Of a stretch of 29,276 bases of DNA, positions 6,343 to 13,064 are shown piece by piece. Every line of letters begins with the position of its first letter. Position 1 is the stretch's first letter. Made by a program: the position numbers and the translations under genes. Source of the stretch: a virus; the IMG/VR virus record IMGVR_UViG_3300010885_050313, positions 1-29,276 of that record; one strand, given 5' to 3'. The notes beneath the pieces are model-generated. The model did no database searches. It saw only the letters and a list, made by a program, of their open reading frames with translations, and was not told where the DNA came from.

Positions 6343-6873
6343 ATGAATAATAAAATTTGTAGTCAATGTAAAAAAGAAAAATCTTTAGAGGAATTTCATT
6401 CTGGTACAGGTAAAATGAGAAAACGTTCTCAATGTAAAACTTGTTGTAAGCTTTTATATGATACTCCAGAAAGATTAGAAAAAAATACTAAAAAACGAGC
6501 TGAAAAAAGAAAAAATGACCCTACTTATAGAAAAAGAGAACAAGAATTAATGAAAATTAATAATAGAAAAAATCCACTAAAATATTTAATTAAAATTGCT
6601 AAAATTAGAGCAAGAAATAAAAATTTAGAATTTTCTATTACAGAAGAAGACTTAATACTTCCCACAATATGTCCTTTACTAAAAATACCTTTACAGATAA
6701 ATGAAGGTAAAAAAGAATATAATTCTTTTTCTATAGATAGAATTAATAACAATAAAGGATACATTCGAGGAAATGTTTGGATTATTTCTGTTAGAGCTAA
6801 TTGGCTTAAAAATAATGCCAGCATAGAAGAATTAGAATTACTAGTAAACAACTTAAAAAAATGGCAGCATTAG
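6343..6873 (+). CDS. HNH endonuclease with N-terminal zinc finger, probably free-standing homing type
   Basis: A 176-residue basic protein. The N-terminus has CSQC (C6, C9) and CKTC (C31, C34), a zinc ribbon seen in many phage HNH proteins. Then comes a long charged helix (Lys-rich, 40-100) and an HNH core: C110-P-L near CPLLKIPL, S130-I-D132-R-I, N137-K-G-Y, G143-N-V-W and N153 in RANWLKN. The usual first His of the H-N-H triad appears as Ser in SIDRI, so activity is uncertain. The frame extends to 6265 inside the polymerase gene, but ATG 6343 just before the finger is preferred. It lies between the polymerase terminator and the DnaA-like gene, overlapping the latter by 13 bases, typical of a mobile insertion. 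Confidence 0.88.
   Translation: MNNKICSQCKKEKSLEEFHSGTGKMRKRSQCKTCCKLLYDTPERLEKNTKKRAEKRKNDPTYRKREQELMKINNRKNPLKYLIKIAKIRARNKNLEFSITEEDLILPTICPLLKIPLQINEGKKEYNSFSIDRINNNKGYIRGNVWIISVRANWLKNNASIEELELLVNNLKKWQH
6842..6859 (+). repeat. Partial third copy of the TAGTAAACAA motif
   Basis: TAGTAAACAACTTAAAAA lies inside the last codons of the HNH gene and ends one base before the ATG at 6861. It matches the first 18 bases of the copy at 10959 with one difference. Its position just upstream of a gene start is like the two fuller copies, but here it also encodes LVNNLKK, so chance is possible. Confidence 0.3.
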
Positions 6874-7319
6874 AAAAAAAAGAAAGACGTAGAAAAGTAA
6901 TTGGAGCTAAATATTTAAGCCTAGAATTTGATGCTAGAATACAAGAGCTTAAAGATGAAATTGAGCTTTTAGAATCAGTTCGTCCTTTATATGAATACTT
7001 TTTAGCAATTAGAAGACAGCAAAATAGTTACATAGTTCAAATGAGAAAAATAGTTGCAAAGCAATTAATTAGTGAAGGATTTTCTAATTCTGAAGTATCT
7101 AGAATTGTTTGTCGAGATCATGCAACGGTAATTCATTTAAGACGAAAGCAAAAAAGTGCTGACCTTGTTGTAGAAGAAGTAGCTAATAATTACAAAAATT
7201 GGATAGAAAACAGAGAATATCCTGTAACTTATACAAAAGTTGTTCCAAATTATTTAGCATCTACTGGATTTACTACAGTAACTAAGTATAAACTAAAAAA
7301 AATTGAGGAATGTCCTTAG
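6861..7319 (+). CDS. DNA-binding protein with a DnaA domain IV-like helix-turn-helix
   Basis: A 152-residue protein with no ATPase motifs. Residues 25-60 form a charged helix that may be coiled coil. Residues 62-97 read like the C-terminal DNA-binding domain of DnaA: R62-KIVAKQL, a turn at EGFSNSEV, then C84-R-D-H87-A-T-V90-I-H. The RDHxTV-x-H stretch is the DnaA signature that contacts the DnaA box. The C-terminal 55 residues are unrecognised. In bacteria this domain is attached to an AAA+ module, but here it stands alone, between the polymerase and a helicase. It may mark the phage origin or read host DnaA boxes; that role is inference. Confidence 0.7.
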   Translation: MAALEKKERRRKVIGAKYLSLEFDARIQELKDEIELLESVRPLYEYFLAIRRQQNSYIVQMRKIVAKQLISEGFSNSEVSRIVCRDHATVIHLRRKQKSADLVVEEVANNYKNWIENREYPVTYTKVVPNYLASTGFTTVTKYKLKKIEECP

Positions 7320-8389
7320 AGAAAAGAATAAGTATTCAAACAGAAGCTACTCAAAAGATTATTGAAAATAAGTTTAAAGGTATTGTAGACGTATCATTTC
7401 GTGTTGGTAAAACCAAACTAACTATTGATGCATTAAATACCGTTACTAAGGATATAAATGTGTTGATATTAGCTCCAGGAATACCTATCCTTTCTTCTTG
7501 GAAAGAGGAGATTATAAAGTGGAAGCTTAATGCAAATGTTAATGTAACTTATCTTTGGAGTAATAGCATTAAAAAAGACAACAATCTGTATCATTTAATT
7601 ATTGCTGACGAATGTCATGCATATAATAAAATGGTATTACTGCACTTAAGAAAACATCAATTAAGAGGTACTAGAATTTTAGGATTAACTGGTACTTTAG
7701 ACCAAGCAGCTGAGTTTAATTTGCATAACATTTTATCTATTAAACCAATTTATCAATATACTTTTGAAGAAGCAGTTGAAGATAAAATTATTGCTGATTA
7801 TTCAGTTACTTGTATTGGTGTAGACTTAGATGATGAATTAGAAGTTCATGTAATTGACTCTACAAGACCTGCTGTAAGCGAGAAAAAAGCCTATGAACAT
7901 TGGGATAGACTTTACAATGATGCTGTAAAGAAAGGAAAATATAAAAACCTTCGTTTCTATATGTCTAAACGTAAAGACATTATCTATACTTCACAGACTA
8001 AACTCTTGACTACTTTAGATGTTGTAGATAAGCATAATAGATGCTTGATTTTTTCAGCAAGACAAGAAATTGCAGACAAAATAGGAGATGGACAATTCCA
8101 TAGTAAATCCAAAAAAACGCTAGAGAAATTTACGAAAGAAAAGTTAAATAAACTTTCCGTAATTAGTATGATTTCTATGGGAATTACTCTACCTAAATTA
8201 AAAGTAGCAATTTTTAATCAAATGAAAAGTGTGGAAGCTCTAGCTCTTCAACAAGCTGCTCGTATTCTAAATTTAGAGGATGGAACAAATGCACAAATCT
8301 TTATAGTGTATTTGAAAAATACTCAGGACGAAGTGTGGATGAGAGATGCTATTAAAGGCTTTCAAAAAACTAAAATTAATTGGGTATGA
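7310..8389 (+). CDS. Compact superfamily 2 helicase (DECH box)
   Basis: A 359-residue SF2 DNA helicase or translocase. Motif I is F30-R-V-G-K34-T35, a variant of the usual GxGKT. Motif Ia-like LILAPGIP (51-59) follows, motif II is D100-E-C-H103 and motif III is LTGT (126-129). The second RecA-like domain has CLIFSARQE (motif IV-like), SMGITLP (motif V-like) and QQAARILN (motif VI, with one R). It is shorter than typical SF2 enzymes, as in several phage helicases. It probably unwinds DNA at forks or remodels recombination intermediates. Start ATG 7310 has a purine-rich GAGGA upstream, unusual here, and overlaps the upstream stop. Its stop overlaps the next ATG. Confidence 0.9.
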   Translation: MSLEKRISIQTEATQKIIENKFKGIVDVSFRVGKTKLTIDALNTVTKDINVLILAPGIPILSSWKEEIIKWKLNANVNVTYLWSNSIKKDNNLYHLIIADECHAYNKMVLLHLRKHQLRGTRILGLTGTLDQAAEFNLHNILSIKPIYQYTFEEAVEDKIIADYSVTCIGVDLDDELEVHVIDSTRPAVSEKKAYEHWDRLYNDAVKKGKYKNLRFYMSKRKDIIYTSQTKLLTTLDVVDKHNRCLIFSARQEIADKIGDGQFHSKSKKTLEKFTKEKLNKLSVISMISMGITLPKLKVAIFNQMKSVEALALQQAARILNLEDGTNAQIFIVYLKNTQDEVWMRDAIKGFQKTKINWV

Positions 8390-8949
8390 AACTAAATGTC
8401 ACAGTAGATGAAATGGTAAAACATAAGCTTTTACCTAATCAAGTAATGCTACTATTATTTCTTTATCATAAAGATTTTGTTTCTTGTAAAGATTTATTTA
8501 GTAAAGAACTTTCTCTAGAACTACGCAATAGTCTAGTAAATACAGATTTTTTACTATCAGATGAAAGTACTTTATTTAAAGATACTATCATTAGTAAAAA
8601 GCATGTAGAAAAACTATTAGGCATTCGTGGAGACCAAGTTAATTTTTGGGAATTTTATAATTGTTATCCTGTTAAAGTAGGAGCAAGAGTCCTTCGTGCT
8701 GCTGGTCCTGATACTCAGATTGCTCAAAAGCATGAGAAAAAGTATTTAGCTCGTGTTAAAACTTTTGCTGCTCATGAACAAGCTATAAAGGCTATTACAA
8801 TTTTTGTAGCTAAGCAAAAACAAGCAGGAAAGCTATCTTTTTTACCTAATATGGAAACAGTAATGAATAATTCTATGTGGGAACAATGGGATGCTTTAGT
8901 CGAAGATGTAGGCACAGAAAGTAGTAATTGGACAGAAGATTTTATTTAA
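8386..8949 (+). CDS. Hypothetical protein in the replication cluster (187 aa)
   Basis: Not recognised. A mostly helical protein: MLLLFLYHKDF (residues 19-29) near the start suggests an amphipathic or hydrophobic helix, with a central region FWEFYNCYPVKVGARVLRAAGPD and a basic stretch QKHEKKYLARVK. The ATG at 8386 overlaps the upstream TGA by four bases. A TTG two codons earlier in the same frame is less likely. The position between two helicases suggests a replication accessory role (loader, structural factor), but no motif supports a specific one. Confidence 0.7.
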   Translation: MKLNVTVDEMVKHKLLPNQVMLLLFLYHKDFVSCKDLFSKELSLELRNSLVNTDFLLSDESTLFKDTIISKKHVEKLLGIRGDQVNFWEFYNCYPVKVGARVLRAAGPDTQIAQKHEKKYLARVKTFAAHEQAIKAITIFVAKQKQAGKLSFLPNMETVMNNSMWEQWDALVEDVGTESSNWTEDFI

Positions 8950-8950
8950 T

Positions 8951-9139
8951 ATGGAAGAAGTACAAAAATTAGCATGGTCTGTAATTTGGTTATTAGGTTT
9001 ATCATTAATATTAGCAGGATTTGCAGGAATTTATAAATATCAAGTTTTTAAAGTAGATATTTTAATAGAATCTATTAGCTCTCTTATTATAGGAATTGTA
9101 GCTTTTATATTAGGAGCTTGTTTACATGATAAAGATTAG
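8951..9139 (+). CDS. Small membrane protein with two predicted transmembrane helices (62 aa)
   Basis: A 62-residue protein with two hydrophobic stretches: about residues 8-27 (LAWSVIWLLGLSLILAGFAG) and about 43-58 (SSLIIGIVAFILGACL), separated by a short polar segment with KYQVFKVD. This is a helical hairpin in the membrane, with short N- and C-termini. The product is not recognised. Holins and superinfection or host-modification proteins can be this size, but it lies inside the replication genes, so I do not assign it as a holin. Start and stop are packed against the neighbouring genes. Confidence 0.7.
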   Translation: MEEVQKLAWSVIWLLGLSLILAGFAGIYKYQVFKVDILIESISSLIIGIVAFILGACLHDKD

Positions 9140-9142
9140 TAT

Positions 9143-10222
9143 ATGACTAAAATTAATTACTGGGAAAAGCTTAAAGAACAAATTGAAAGAGGTAAAAAAG
9201 GTTTAAATACAGGAATTCCTTTTCAAAATTTTGATACTTTAAGTGACCAAATTGACAACATTCAGCAACGTCGTTATGATACAATTTTTGCTGGCACAGG
9301 TGTAGGTAAATCAGGTTTTCTTGATTCAACTTATGTTTATGGAGGTATTGATTTTCTTGAGAATAATCCTGGTTATGTACACTCTTTGAAGATTATTTAT
9401 TATTCTTTAGAAATTCCACCTGAAGACCAAATGGCTAAGTATATTGCTACGCTTATTTGGAAAGAACATGGAATATTAACTTCTACAAAAGAAATTAAAT
9501 CTCGTGGGAATAGTAATTTAAGACCTGAAGTAGCCAAATTAATTGACTCTTACGATGAACGTTGTGGAGAAATTCAAAACAAGTACATTAAGTATCGAAG
9601 CAGTTTGAATCCTGATTTCTTGTATAAGGATGTTATGACTTATGCAGAAAAACATGGTACTATTATTCGAAATCCTGATGGTATTATTATGAATTATATA
9701 CCCAACGACCCTGGACTCATAACTTTGATTGTTGTTGACCATATTGGTCTTATCGACGAGGGAAAGTATGAAAGTAAAAAAGCTGCTATTGACCAAGCTT
9801 CTAAATATCTTGTATTTTTTAGAAATATGTTCAATTTTAGCCCTGTAGTAGTGACTCAGATTAATCGTAGTTCTGAACAAATGGACAGAAGAGAAAACGA
9901 GAATTGGATGCCAATGCTAAGTGATATCAAGAATACTGGTAATATCTCTGAAGATTCAAATACTGTAATTGGTCTAGCAAGTCCTTTTAATTACAGTATA
10001 GATAATTTCCGTGGATATGATATTACTAAGTACAAAGATAGATTTAGAATTGCTAAAATTTGTAAAAATCGTGACGGTGCAACAGGCTTAGTAGCATCAT
10101 TTTTATTTATTGGAGAATATGGTGGCTATTATCAGTTACCATCTCAGAATCCTTATGGAACTGAGCAACCTCCTGAATTAAAGAAAATCAATAAATATTA
10201 TGCCAATAGTAAAACAAGTTAA
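9143..10222 (+). CDS. DnaB-like replicative helicase (RecA-fold domain)
   Basis: A 359-residue member of the DnaB/gp4-type RecA-fold helicase family. Walker A is G51-T-G-V-G-K56-S57. The DnaB SLE motif is S88-L-E90 in IIYYSLEIPP, and Walker B-like IVVDHIG has D199. The C-terminal DnaB signature is Q239-I-N-R242 followed by LSDIKNTGNISEDSN (residues 259-273), which matches the family's lsDl.esG.ieqdaD pattern. It lacks the N-terminal primase-binding domain of full DnaB. It should be the replicative helicase working with the primase at 13065. Its end overlaps the next start by 23 bases. Confidence 0.93.
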   Translation: MTKINYWEKLKEQIERGKKGLNTGIPFQNFDTLSDQIDNIQQRRYDTIFAGTGVGKSGFLDSTYVYGGIDFLENNPGYVHSLKIIYYSLEIPPEDQMAKYIATLIWKEHGILTSTKEIKSRGNSNLRPEVAKLIDSYDERCGEIQNKYIKYRSSLNPDFLYKDVMTYAEKHGTIIRNPDGIIMNYIPNDPGLITLIVVDHIGLIDEGKYESKKAAIDQASKYLVFFRNMFNFSPVVVTQINRSSEQMDRRENENWMPMLSDIKNTGNISEDSNTVIGLASPFNYSIDNFRGYDITKYKDRFRIAKICKNRDGATGLVASFLFIGEYGGYYQLPSQNPYGTEQPPELKKINKYYANSKTS

Positions 10223-10700
10223 AGGAGACCTTTTAGCCTTATTTAAACAAGGTCATTTCCCTACAATTGCTCATGGATGTAATTGTGTACAAGTAATGGG
10301 AGCAGGTATTGCTAAACAAGTTGCTGAACAGTTTCCTGAAGCATTTGAAGCAGATAAAGAGTTTACATTGCCTGCTTTATACAGACTAGGAGAATATTCA
10401 GTAGTTCCTACTCAATACGGAGTTATTTTAAACTTTTATACTCAATTACAGCCAGGTGCTAATTTTGAGTATTGTGCTCTAAAAAATTGTTTAAAAAGAC
10501 TTTCTATGGAAGCTATTAAACAAGGTACTTACCTAGAATTGGCTGTTCCTTTTATTGGAGCAGGAATTGGAGGAGGAGATTGGAATACTATTAAAAAGAT
10601 TTTAAATTCTCAAGAGTATTTATTAATTACTGTCGTAGAATATGATCAAGGAACGTTACTTGTGGGTGAAGAAAAAGCTAACGAATCATCCGAATCTTAG
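10200..10700 (+). CDS. Macro-domain protein (ADP-ribose binding or processing)
   Basis: A 166-residue single macro domain. Early G9-D10-L-L is followed by the ADP-ribose pocket H25-G-C-N28 and M33-G-A-G36-I-A, and the phosphate loop P117-FIGAGIGGGDW128. The region N78-F-Y-T-Q is like Appr-1''-phosphate phosphatases (Poa1p type: NxYTQ), so that activity is the best guess. De-ADP-ribosylase activity is also possible. It could remove ADP-ribose marks left by host defences, or clean up a nucleotide by-product; both are inference. It overlaps the helicase stop by 23 bases and the next gene by 59 bases. Confidence 0.88.
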   Translation: MPIVKQVKGDLLALFKQGHFPTIAHGCNCVQVMGAGIAKQVAEQFPEAFEADKEFTLPALYRLGEYSVVPTQYGVILNFYTQLQPGANFEYCALKNCLKRLSMEAIKQGTYLELAVPFIGAGIGGGDWNTIKKILNSQEYLLITVVEYDQGTLLVGEEKANESSES

Positions 10701-10938
10701 AGATTCTAATGAACAGTTGTATTTTGTATATCTTACTGAAATAGGTTACGATTGTGATAAACCTATTAAAGAATTTCTAAAAGATATGAGCAATAGAACA
10801 ATTCCTTACATTGATGTATTTGGTAGAGCTTCTAGAAAAGTGCAAGAAGAACATCCTCATCTAAGAGGTAAAACTTGGCAGAAAAGAAAAAATAAAAAAG
10901 AGCCAGAAATACGTCAAGAAATTAGGGATTTATCCTAA
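10642..10938 (+). CDS. Conserved small phage protein (98 aa)
   Basis: A 98-residue basic protein. Residues 8-34 (WVKKKLTNHPNLRDSNEQL) match a widespread but uncharacterised phage type with the pattern 'V...L...P.LRDsd..L'. The middle and end, I57-F-G-R-A-S-R-K then EEHPHLRG (residues 69-76) and a basic tail, match its usual 'RasRkiQee.P.LRG' end. The first ten residues overlap the macro gene; a downstream start inside the overlap is possible. It may bind nucleic acid, given the charge, but this is not shown. Confidence 0.75.
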   Translation: MIKERYLWVKKKLTNHPNLRDSNEQLYFVYLTEIGYDCDKPIKEFLKDMSNRTIPYIDVFGRASRKVQEEHPHLRGKTWQKRKNKKEPEIRQEIRDLS

Positions 10939-10958
10939 GATTTTGTATCTTTATTATC

Positions 10959-10982
10959 TAGTAAACAATTTAAAAATCAATA
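10959..10982 (+). repeat. 24-bp direct repeat, copy 1, upstream of the RecA-fold ATPase gene
   Basis: A 24-base element starting TAGTAAACAATTTAA lies five bases... more exactly it ends four bases before the ATG at 10987. It recurs at 11659-11682 with one difference in 24 positions, again just upstream of a gene. Such a match between short leaders is unlikely by chance. It could be a binding site, a 5' leader motif controlling translation, or a recent duplication. Confidence 0.55.
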
Positions 10983-10986
10983 CTTT

Positions 10987-11661
10987 ATGGGACAATTAGT
11001 GTTCGTGGTTGGAAAATCAGGTATGGGGAAATCTACCTCTCTGAGAAATCTAAATCCAGATGAAACTGTTATTATTAATACGGATCAAAAAGCGCTTCCG
11101 TTTAAGCAGTTTAATCAAAAATACAGTGAAGAAAAACGCAATTACAAAAAGACTTCTGATGTAAATGCAGTTATTACTACACTGAAAAAAGTAAATGCGT
11201 TGGAGAACGTAAAAACAATTATTGTTGATACATGGTCTCGTATTATGACTGATGCTATCATGAATCCTAATTTTAGAGCAGAAAAAGGCTTTGACAAATG
11301 GACAAAAATGGCATCTGCTCAGTATGACCTAATTAACTTCATTAATGATGGAATGAGAGACGATATCATCGTATATCTATTTGCTCATCCAGAAACTCAT
11401 TATGATGAATCAGGATTCCCTTCTGAGCGTATCGGTGTTCAAGGTAAAATGTTGGAGCGTTTTGTTCCTGAGTCATTTAGTACTATTGTACTTTATGCAG
11501 AAATCATTAAGACTCCTGGACAACCTAACAAACATGTATTCAGAACTATATCATCAGGCTCTGATACTTGTAAAACTCCTTTAGAAATGTTTGAAGAGAA
11601 CACTATCAACAATGATTTGATAGAAGTAAATCAAGCAATTCGTGAGTATTACTCAATTTAG
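10987..11661 (+). CDS. RecA-fold ATPase (Sak4-like / AAA_24-type)
   Basis: A 224-residue P-loop protein. Walker A is G9-K-S-G-M-G-K15-S16-T17, and Walker B is IIVD81-T-W-S. Later GRG-like stretches include GVQGKML (residues 148-154). Size and layout suit the phage RecA-fold recombination ATPases of the Sak4/AAA_24 type, which promote strand annealing together with a single-strand-binding protein. The gene is next to two acidic-tail proteins, one a likely SSB, which fits. Other P-loop roles cannot be excluded. It has its own 48-base leader containing the direct repeat, and ends TAG TAA, a tandem stop. Confidence 0.8.
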   Translation: MGQLVFVVGKSGMGKSTSLRNLNPDETVIINTDQKALPFKQFNQKYSEEKRNYKKTSDVNAVITTLKKVNALENVKTIIVDTWSRIMTDAIMNPNFRAEKGFDKWTKMASAQYDLINFINDGMRDDIIVYLFAHPETHYDESGFPSERIGVQGKMLERFVPESFSTIVLYAEIIKTPGQPNKHVFRTISSGSDTCKTPLEMFEENTINNDLIEVNQAIREYYSI

Positions 11662-11682
11662 TAAACAATTTAATAATCAATA
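11659..11682 (+). repeat. 24-bp direct repeat, copy 2, upstream of the acidic-tail protein gene
   Basis: The second copy starts at the TAG stop of the ATPase gene and ends 12 bases before the ATG at 11695. It matches copy 1 (10959-10982) at 23 of 24 positions. The two copies therefore flank the ATPase gene exactly, at its leader and at the leader of the next gene. Confidence 0.55.
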
Positions 11683-11694
11683 AAGACAGCAAAA

Positions 11695-12333
11695 ATGCAA
11701 GATTTAAACTGGGGAGAACTCCCTACACAAAGAAAAAGAAAAGAGGAAAAGTATTCATTTCCTGTAGTTACAATGTCAGCAATTGAAAAAGTTGGTGCTG
11801 GTAGAAAATTTAGTTTTAACAAAGCTGCTCAAGAGGCTTTAGGCATCAAAGGTGGAGACAAAATTGCTTTTGCTTTTCCTGCAAATGGTATCTTTGTTCG
11901 TAAGTTTGAGAGTGATCGTTCACTTACTTTGACTCAAACTTGTAGCATTAGTGATAAAAAAACTTACGAGTTTATCGCTAAACAGCTTAATCTTAACATT
12001 GAAAAAGAAAACGAATTGTTGTTGACTTCTTCAACTATGGGAGAAGGAATTTTCGAATTGACAGTTTTGCTTCAGCCAATGACATTTACTACAACAGATT
12101 TAGGAGAAATTTCTGATGAAGCAGATTTAAGTGCTGATTTATCTTCTATTCCTGCAACTCCTGAAGGAGGAACTTTGTATGAAATGGTAGACGAATCTAC
12201 AGAGCCTTCTGATGAAATGGTTACAGAAGTTATTGGAGAAGAAGTAGCAGAAATGCCTGAGCCTGAAGATGCAGTAATGGGAGAACCTACAAAAGAAGAA
12301 TCTGACGAAGACGACGAAGAAGAAGAGTGGTAA
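11695..12333 (+). CDS. Acidic-tailed protein with an AbrB-like N-terminal stretch (212 aa)
   Basis: A 212-residue protein in two parts. The N-terminal ~115 residues are a folded domain. Residues 34-55 (AGRKFSFNKAAQEALGIKGG) resemble the swapped-hairpin AbrB/SpoVT DNA-binding fold, where 'lGikpGDkv' is characteristic, followed by DKIAFAF. From about residue 130 it becomes a long acidic low-complexity tail that ends SDEDDEEEEW. Acidic tips on phage replication proteins usually compete with or recruit partners, as in SSB. The next gene product also ends in an acidic DDEEW tip. The codon choice is richer in CGT and TTC-type codons than in the small genes. A strong terminator follows. Role: DNA-binding accessory protein, inferred. 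Confidence 0.6.
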   Translation: MQDLNWGELPTQRKRKEEKYSFPVVTMSAIEKVGAGRKFSFNKAAQEALGIKGGDKIAFAFPANGIFVRKFESDRSLTLTQTCSISDKKTYEFIAKQLNLNIEKENELLLTSSTMGEGIFELTVLLQPMTFTTTDLGEISDEADLSADLSSIPATPEGGTLYEMVDESTEPSDEMVTEVIGEEVAEMPEPEDAVMGEPTKEESDEDDEEEEW

Positions 12334-12355
12334 TCAATTCTTAATTAAATACAAG

Positions 12356-12386
12356 TGCGAGATTCTCTAAGTTTCTCGCATTTTTT
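12356..12386 (+). terminator. Terminator after the acidic-tail protein gene
   Basis: TGCGAGA (12356-12362) pairs with TCTCGCA (12374-12380) around an 11-nt loop that includes TCTAAGTT, followed by TTTTTT (12381-12386). This is a standard intrinsic terminator, strong for this genome. The next gene at 12416 would need its own promoter or read-through. Confidence 0.8.
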
Positions 12387-12415
12387 ATCAATAATTTTAA
12401 TCAAATACAAATCAA

Positions 12416-13012
12416 ATGATCAATTTAAATGACGCATCTTATGATGCAAAAGAAGGAGCAGTAATTTTCAACGGAGGAGTTGCTGGAGTAGTAGAAAACT
12501 TAGTAGCGTCTGTTACTAAAAAGACTAAAGAGGATAAAGAAAATTCTCCTGAGTACAAATTGAATTTCACAGATGAAAATGGTGGAGTTTGTAGTACTTC
12601 TTTTTGGTATGTTACAGAAGCTACTGCTTACAATACTGTTGACGAGCAGATTCAAAAACAAGGTAAAGTGTTGAAACATATTCTTCACGCTATCTATGGA
12701 GCTACTTTTGAAATTCCATCTTTTCAAACTGCTCAAGCAATGCTAGACGGTTGTATGAAATTAATCCGTGAAGGTCTTGCTTCAGGAATTAAATTTCGTA
12801 TTTTTGCTAACTACGGAACTAAAGATTCTCGTAAAAAATACATCCAACCTCGTTCTTGGGTTCCTTTCGTAGAAGCTATGTCTGTAGATATTGCTGCTAC
12901 AAGATTAAGAGCAGGAGACTTAGACGGAATGACACGCTTGTCTGAAGATTCTCTTGTTCAACCTACTGGTCCTGCTAATGCAGACTCTTTGGTTGATGAC
13001 GAAGAGTGGTAA
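12416..13012 (+). CDS. Candidate single-stranded-DNA-binding protein with acidic EEW tip (198 aa)
   Basis: A 198-residue protein with a largely beta N-terminal region (AVIFNGGVAGVVENLVAS, YKLNFTDENGGVCSTSFWYV) that would suit an OB-like barrel, a helical middle, and a basic patch (DSRKKYIQPRSWVPF). The tail is acidic and ends SLVDDEEW, the same kind of tip as the protein encoded just upstream and functionally like the DDDIPF tip of bacterial SSB, though with Trp instead of Phe. It sits between replication genes and has its own terminators on both sides, which implies separate strong expression. Assignment as SSB is inference from tail, size and place; no OB-fold signature is certain. Confidence 0.6.
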   Translation: MINLNDASYDAKEGAVIFNGGVAGVVENLVASVTKKTKEDKENSPEYKLNFTDENGGVCSTSFWYVTEATAYNTVDEQIQKQGKVLKHILHAIYGATFEIPSFQTAQAMLDGCMKLIREGLASGIKFRIFANYGTKDSRKKYIQPRSWVPFVEAMSVDIAATRLRAGDLDGMTRLSEDSLVQPTGPANADSLVDDEEW

Positions 13013-13026
13013 TTAAAATAACCTCG

Positions 13027-13060
13027 AGAAGTAGTCTAAGTTAGGCTACTTCTATTTTTT
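13027..13060 (+). terminator. Terminator after the candidate SSB gene
   Basis: AGAAGTAG (13027-13034) pairs with CTACTTCT (13046-13053), and the stem extends inward by TCT with AGG (one GU pair) to about 11 bp with the loop AAGTT. It is followed by ATTTTTT (13054-13060). It is one of the clearest intrinsic terminators in the window and ends five bases before the primase ATG. Confidence 0.85.
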
Positions 13061-13064
13061 ACTT

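Noticed and set aside
6525-6851. Minus-strand frame opposite the HNH gene
   Set aside because: It is the complement of a Lys/Asn-rich coding region, which produces long Phe/Leu-rich antisense frames; no signal or neighbour supports it.
8951-9139. Holin assignment for the two-helix membrane protein
   Set aside because: Length and two helices allow it, but it sits between replication genes with no lysis gene nearby, and hairpin membrane proteins of this size have many roles.
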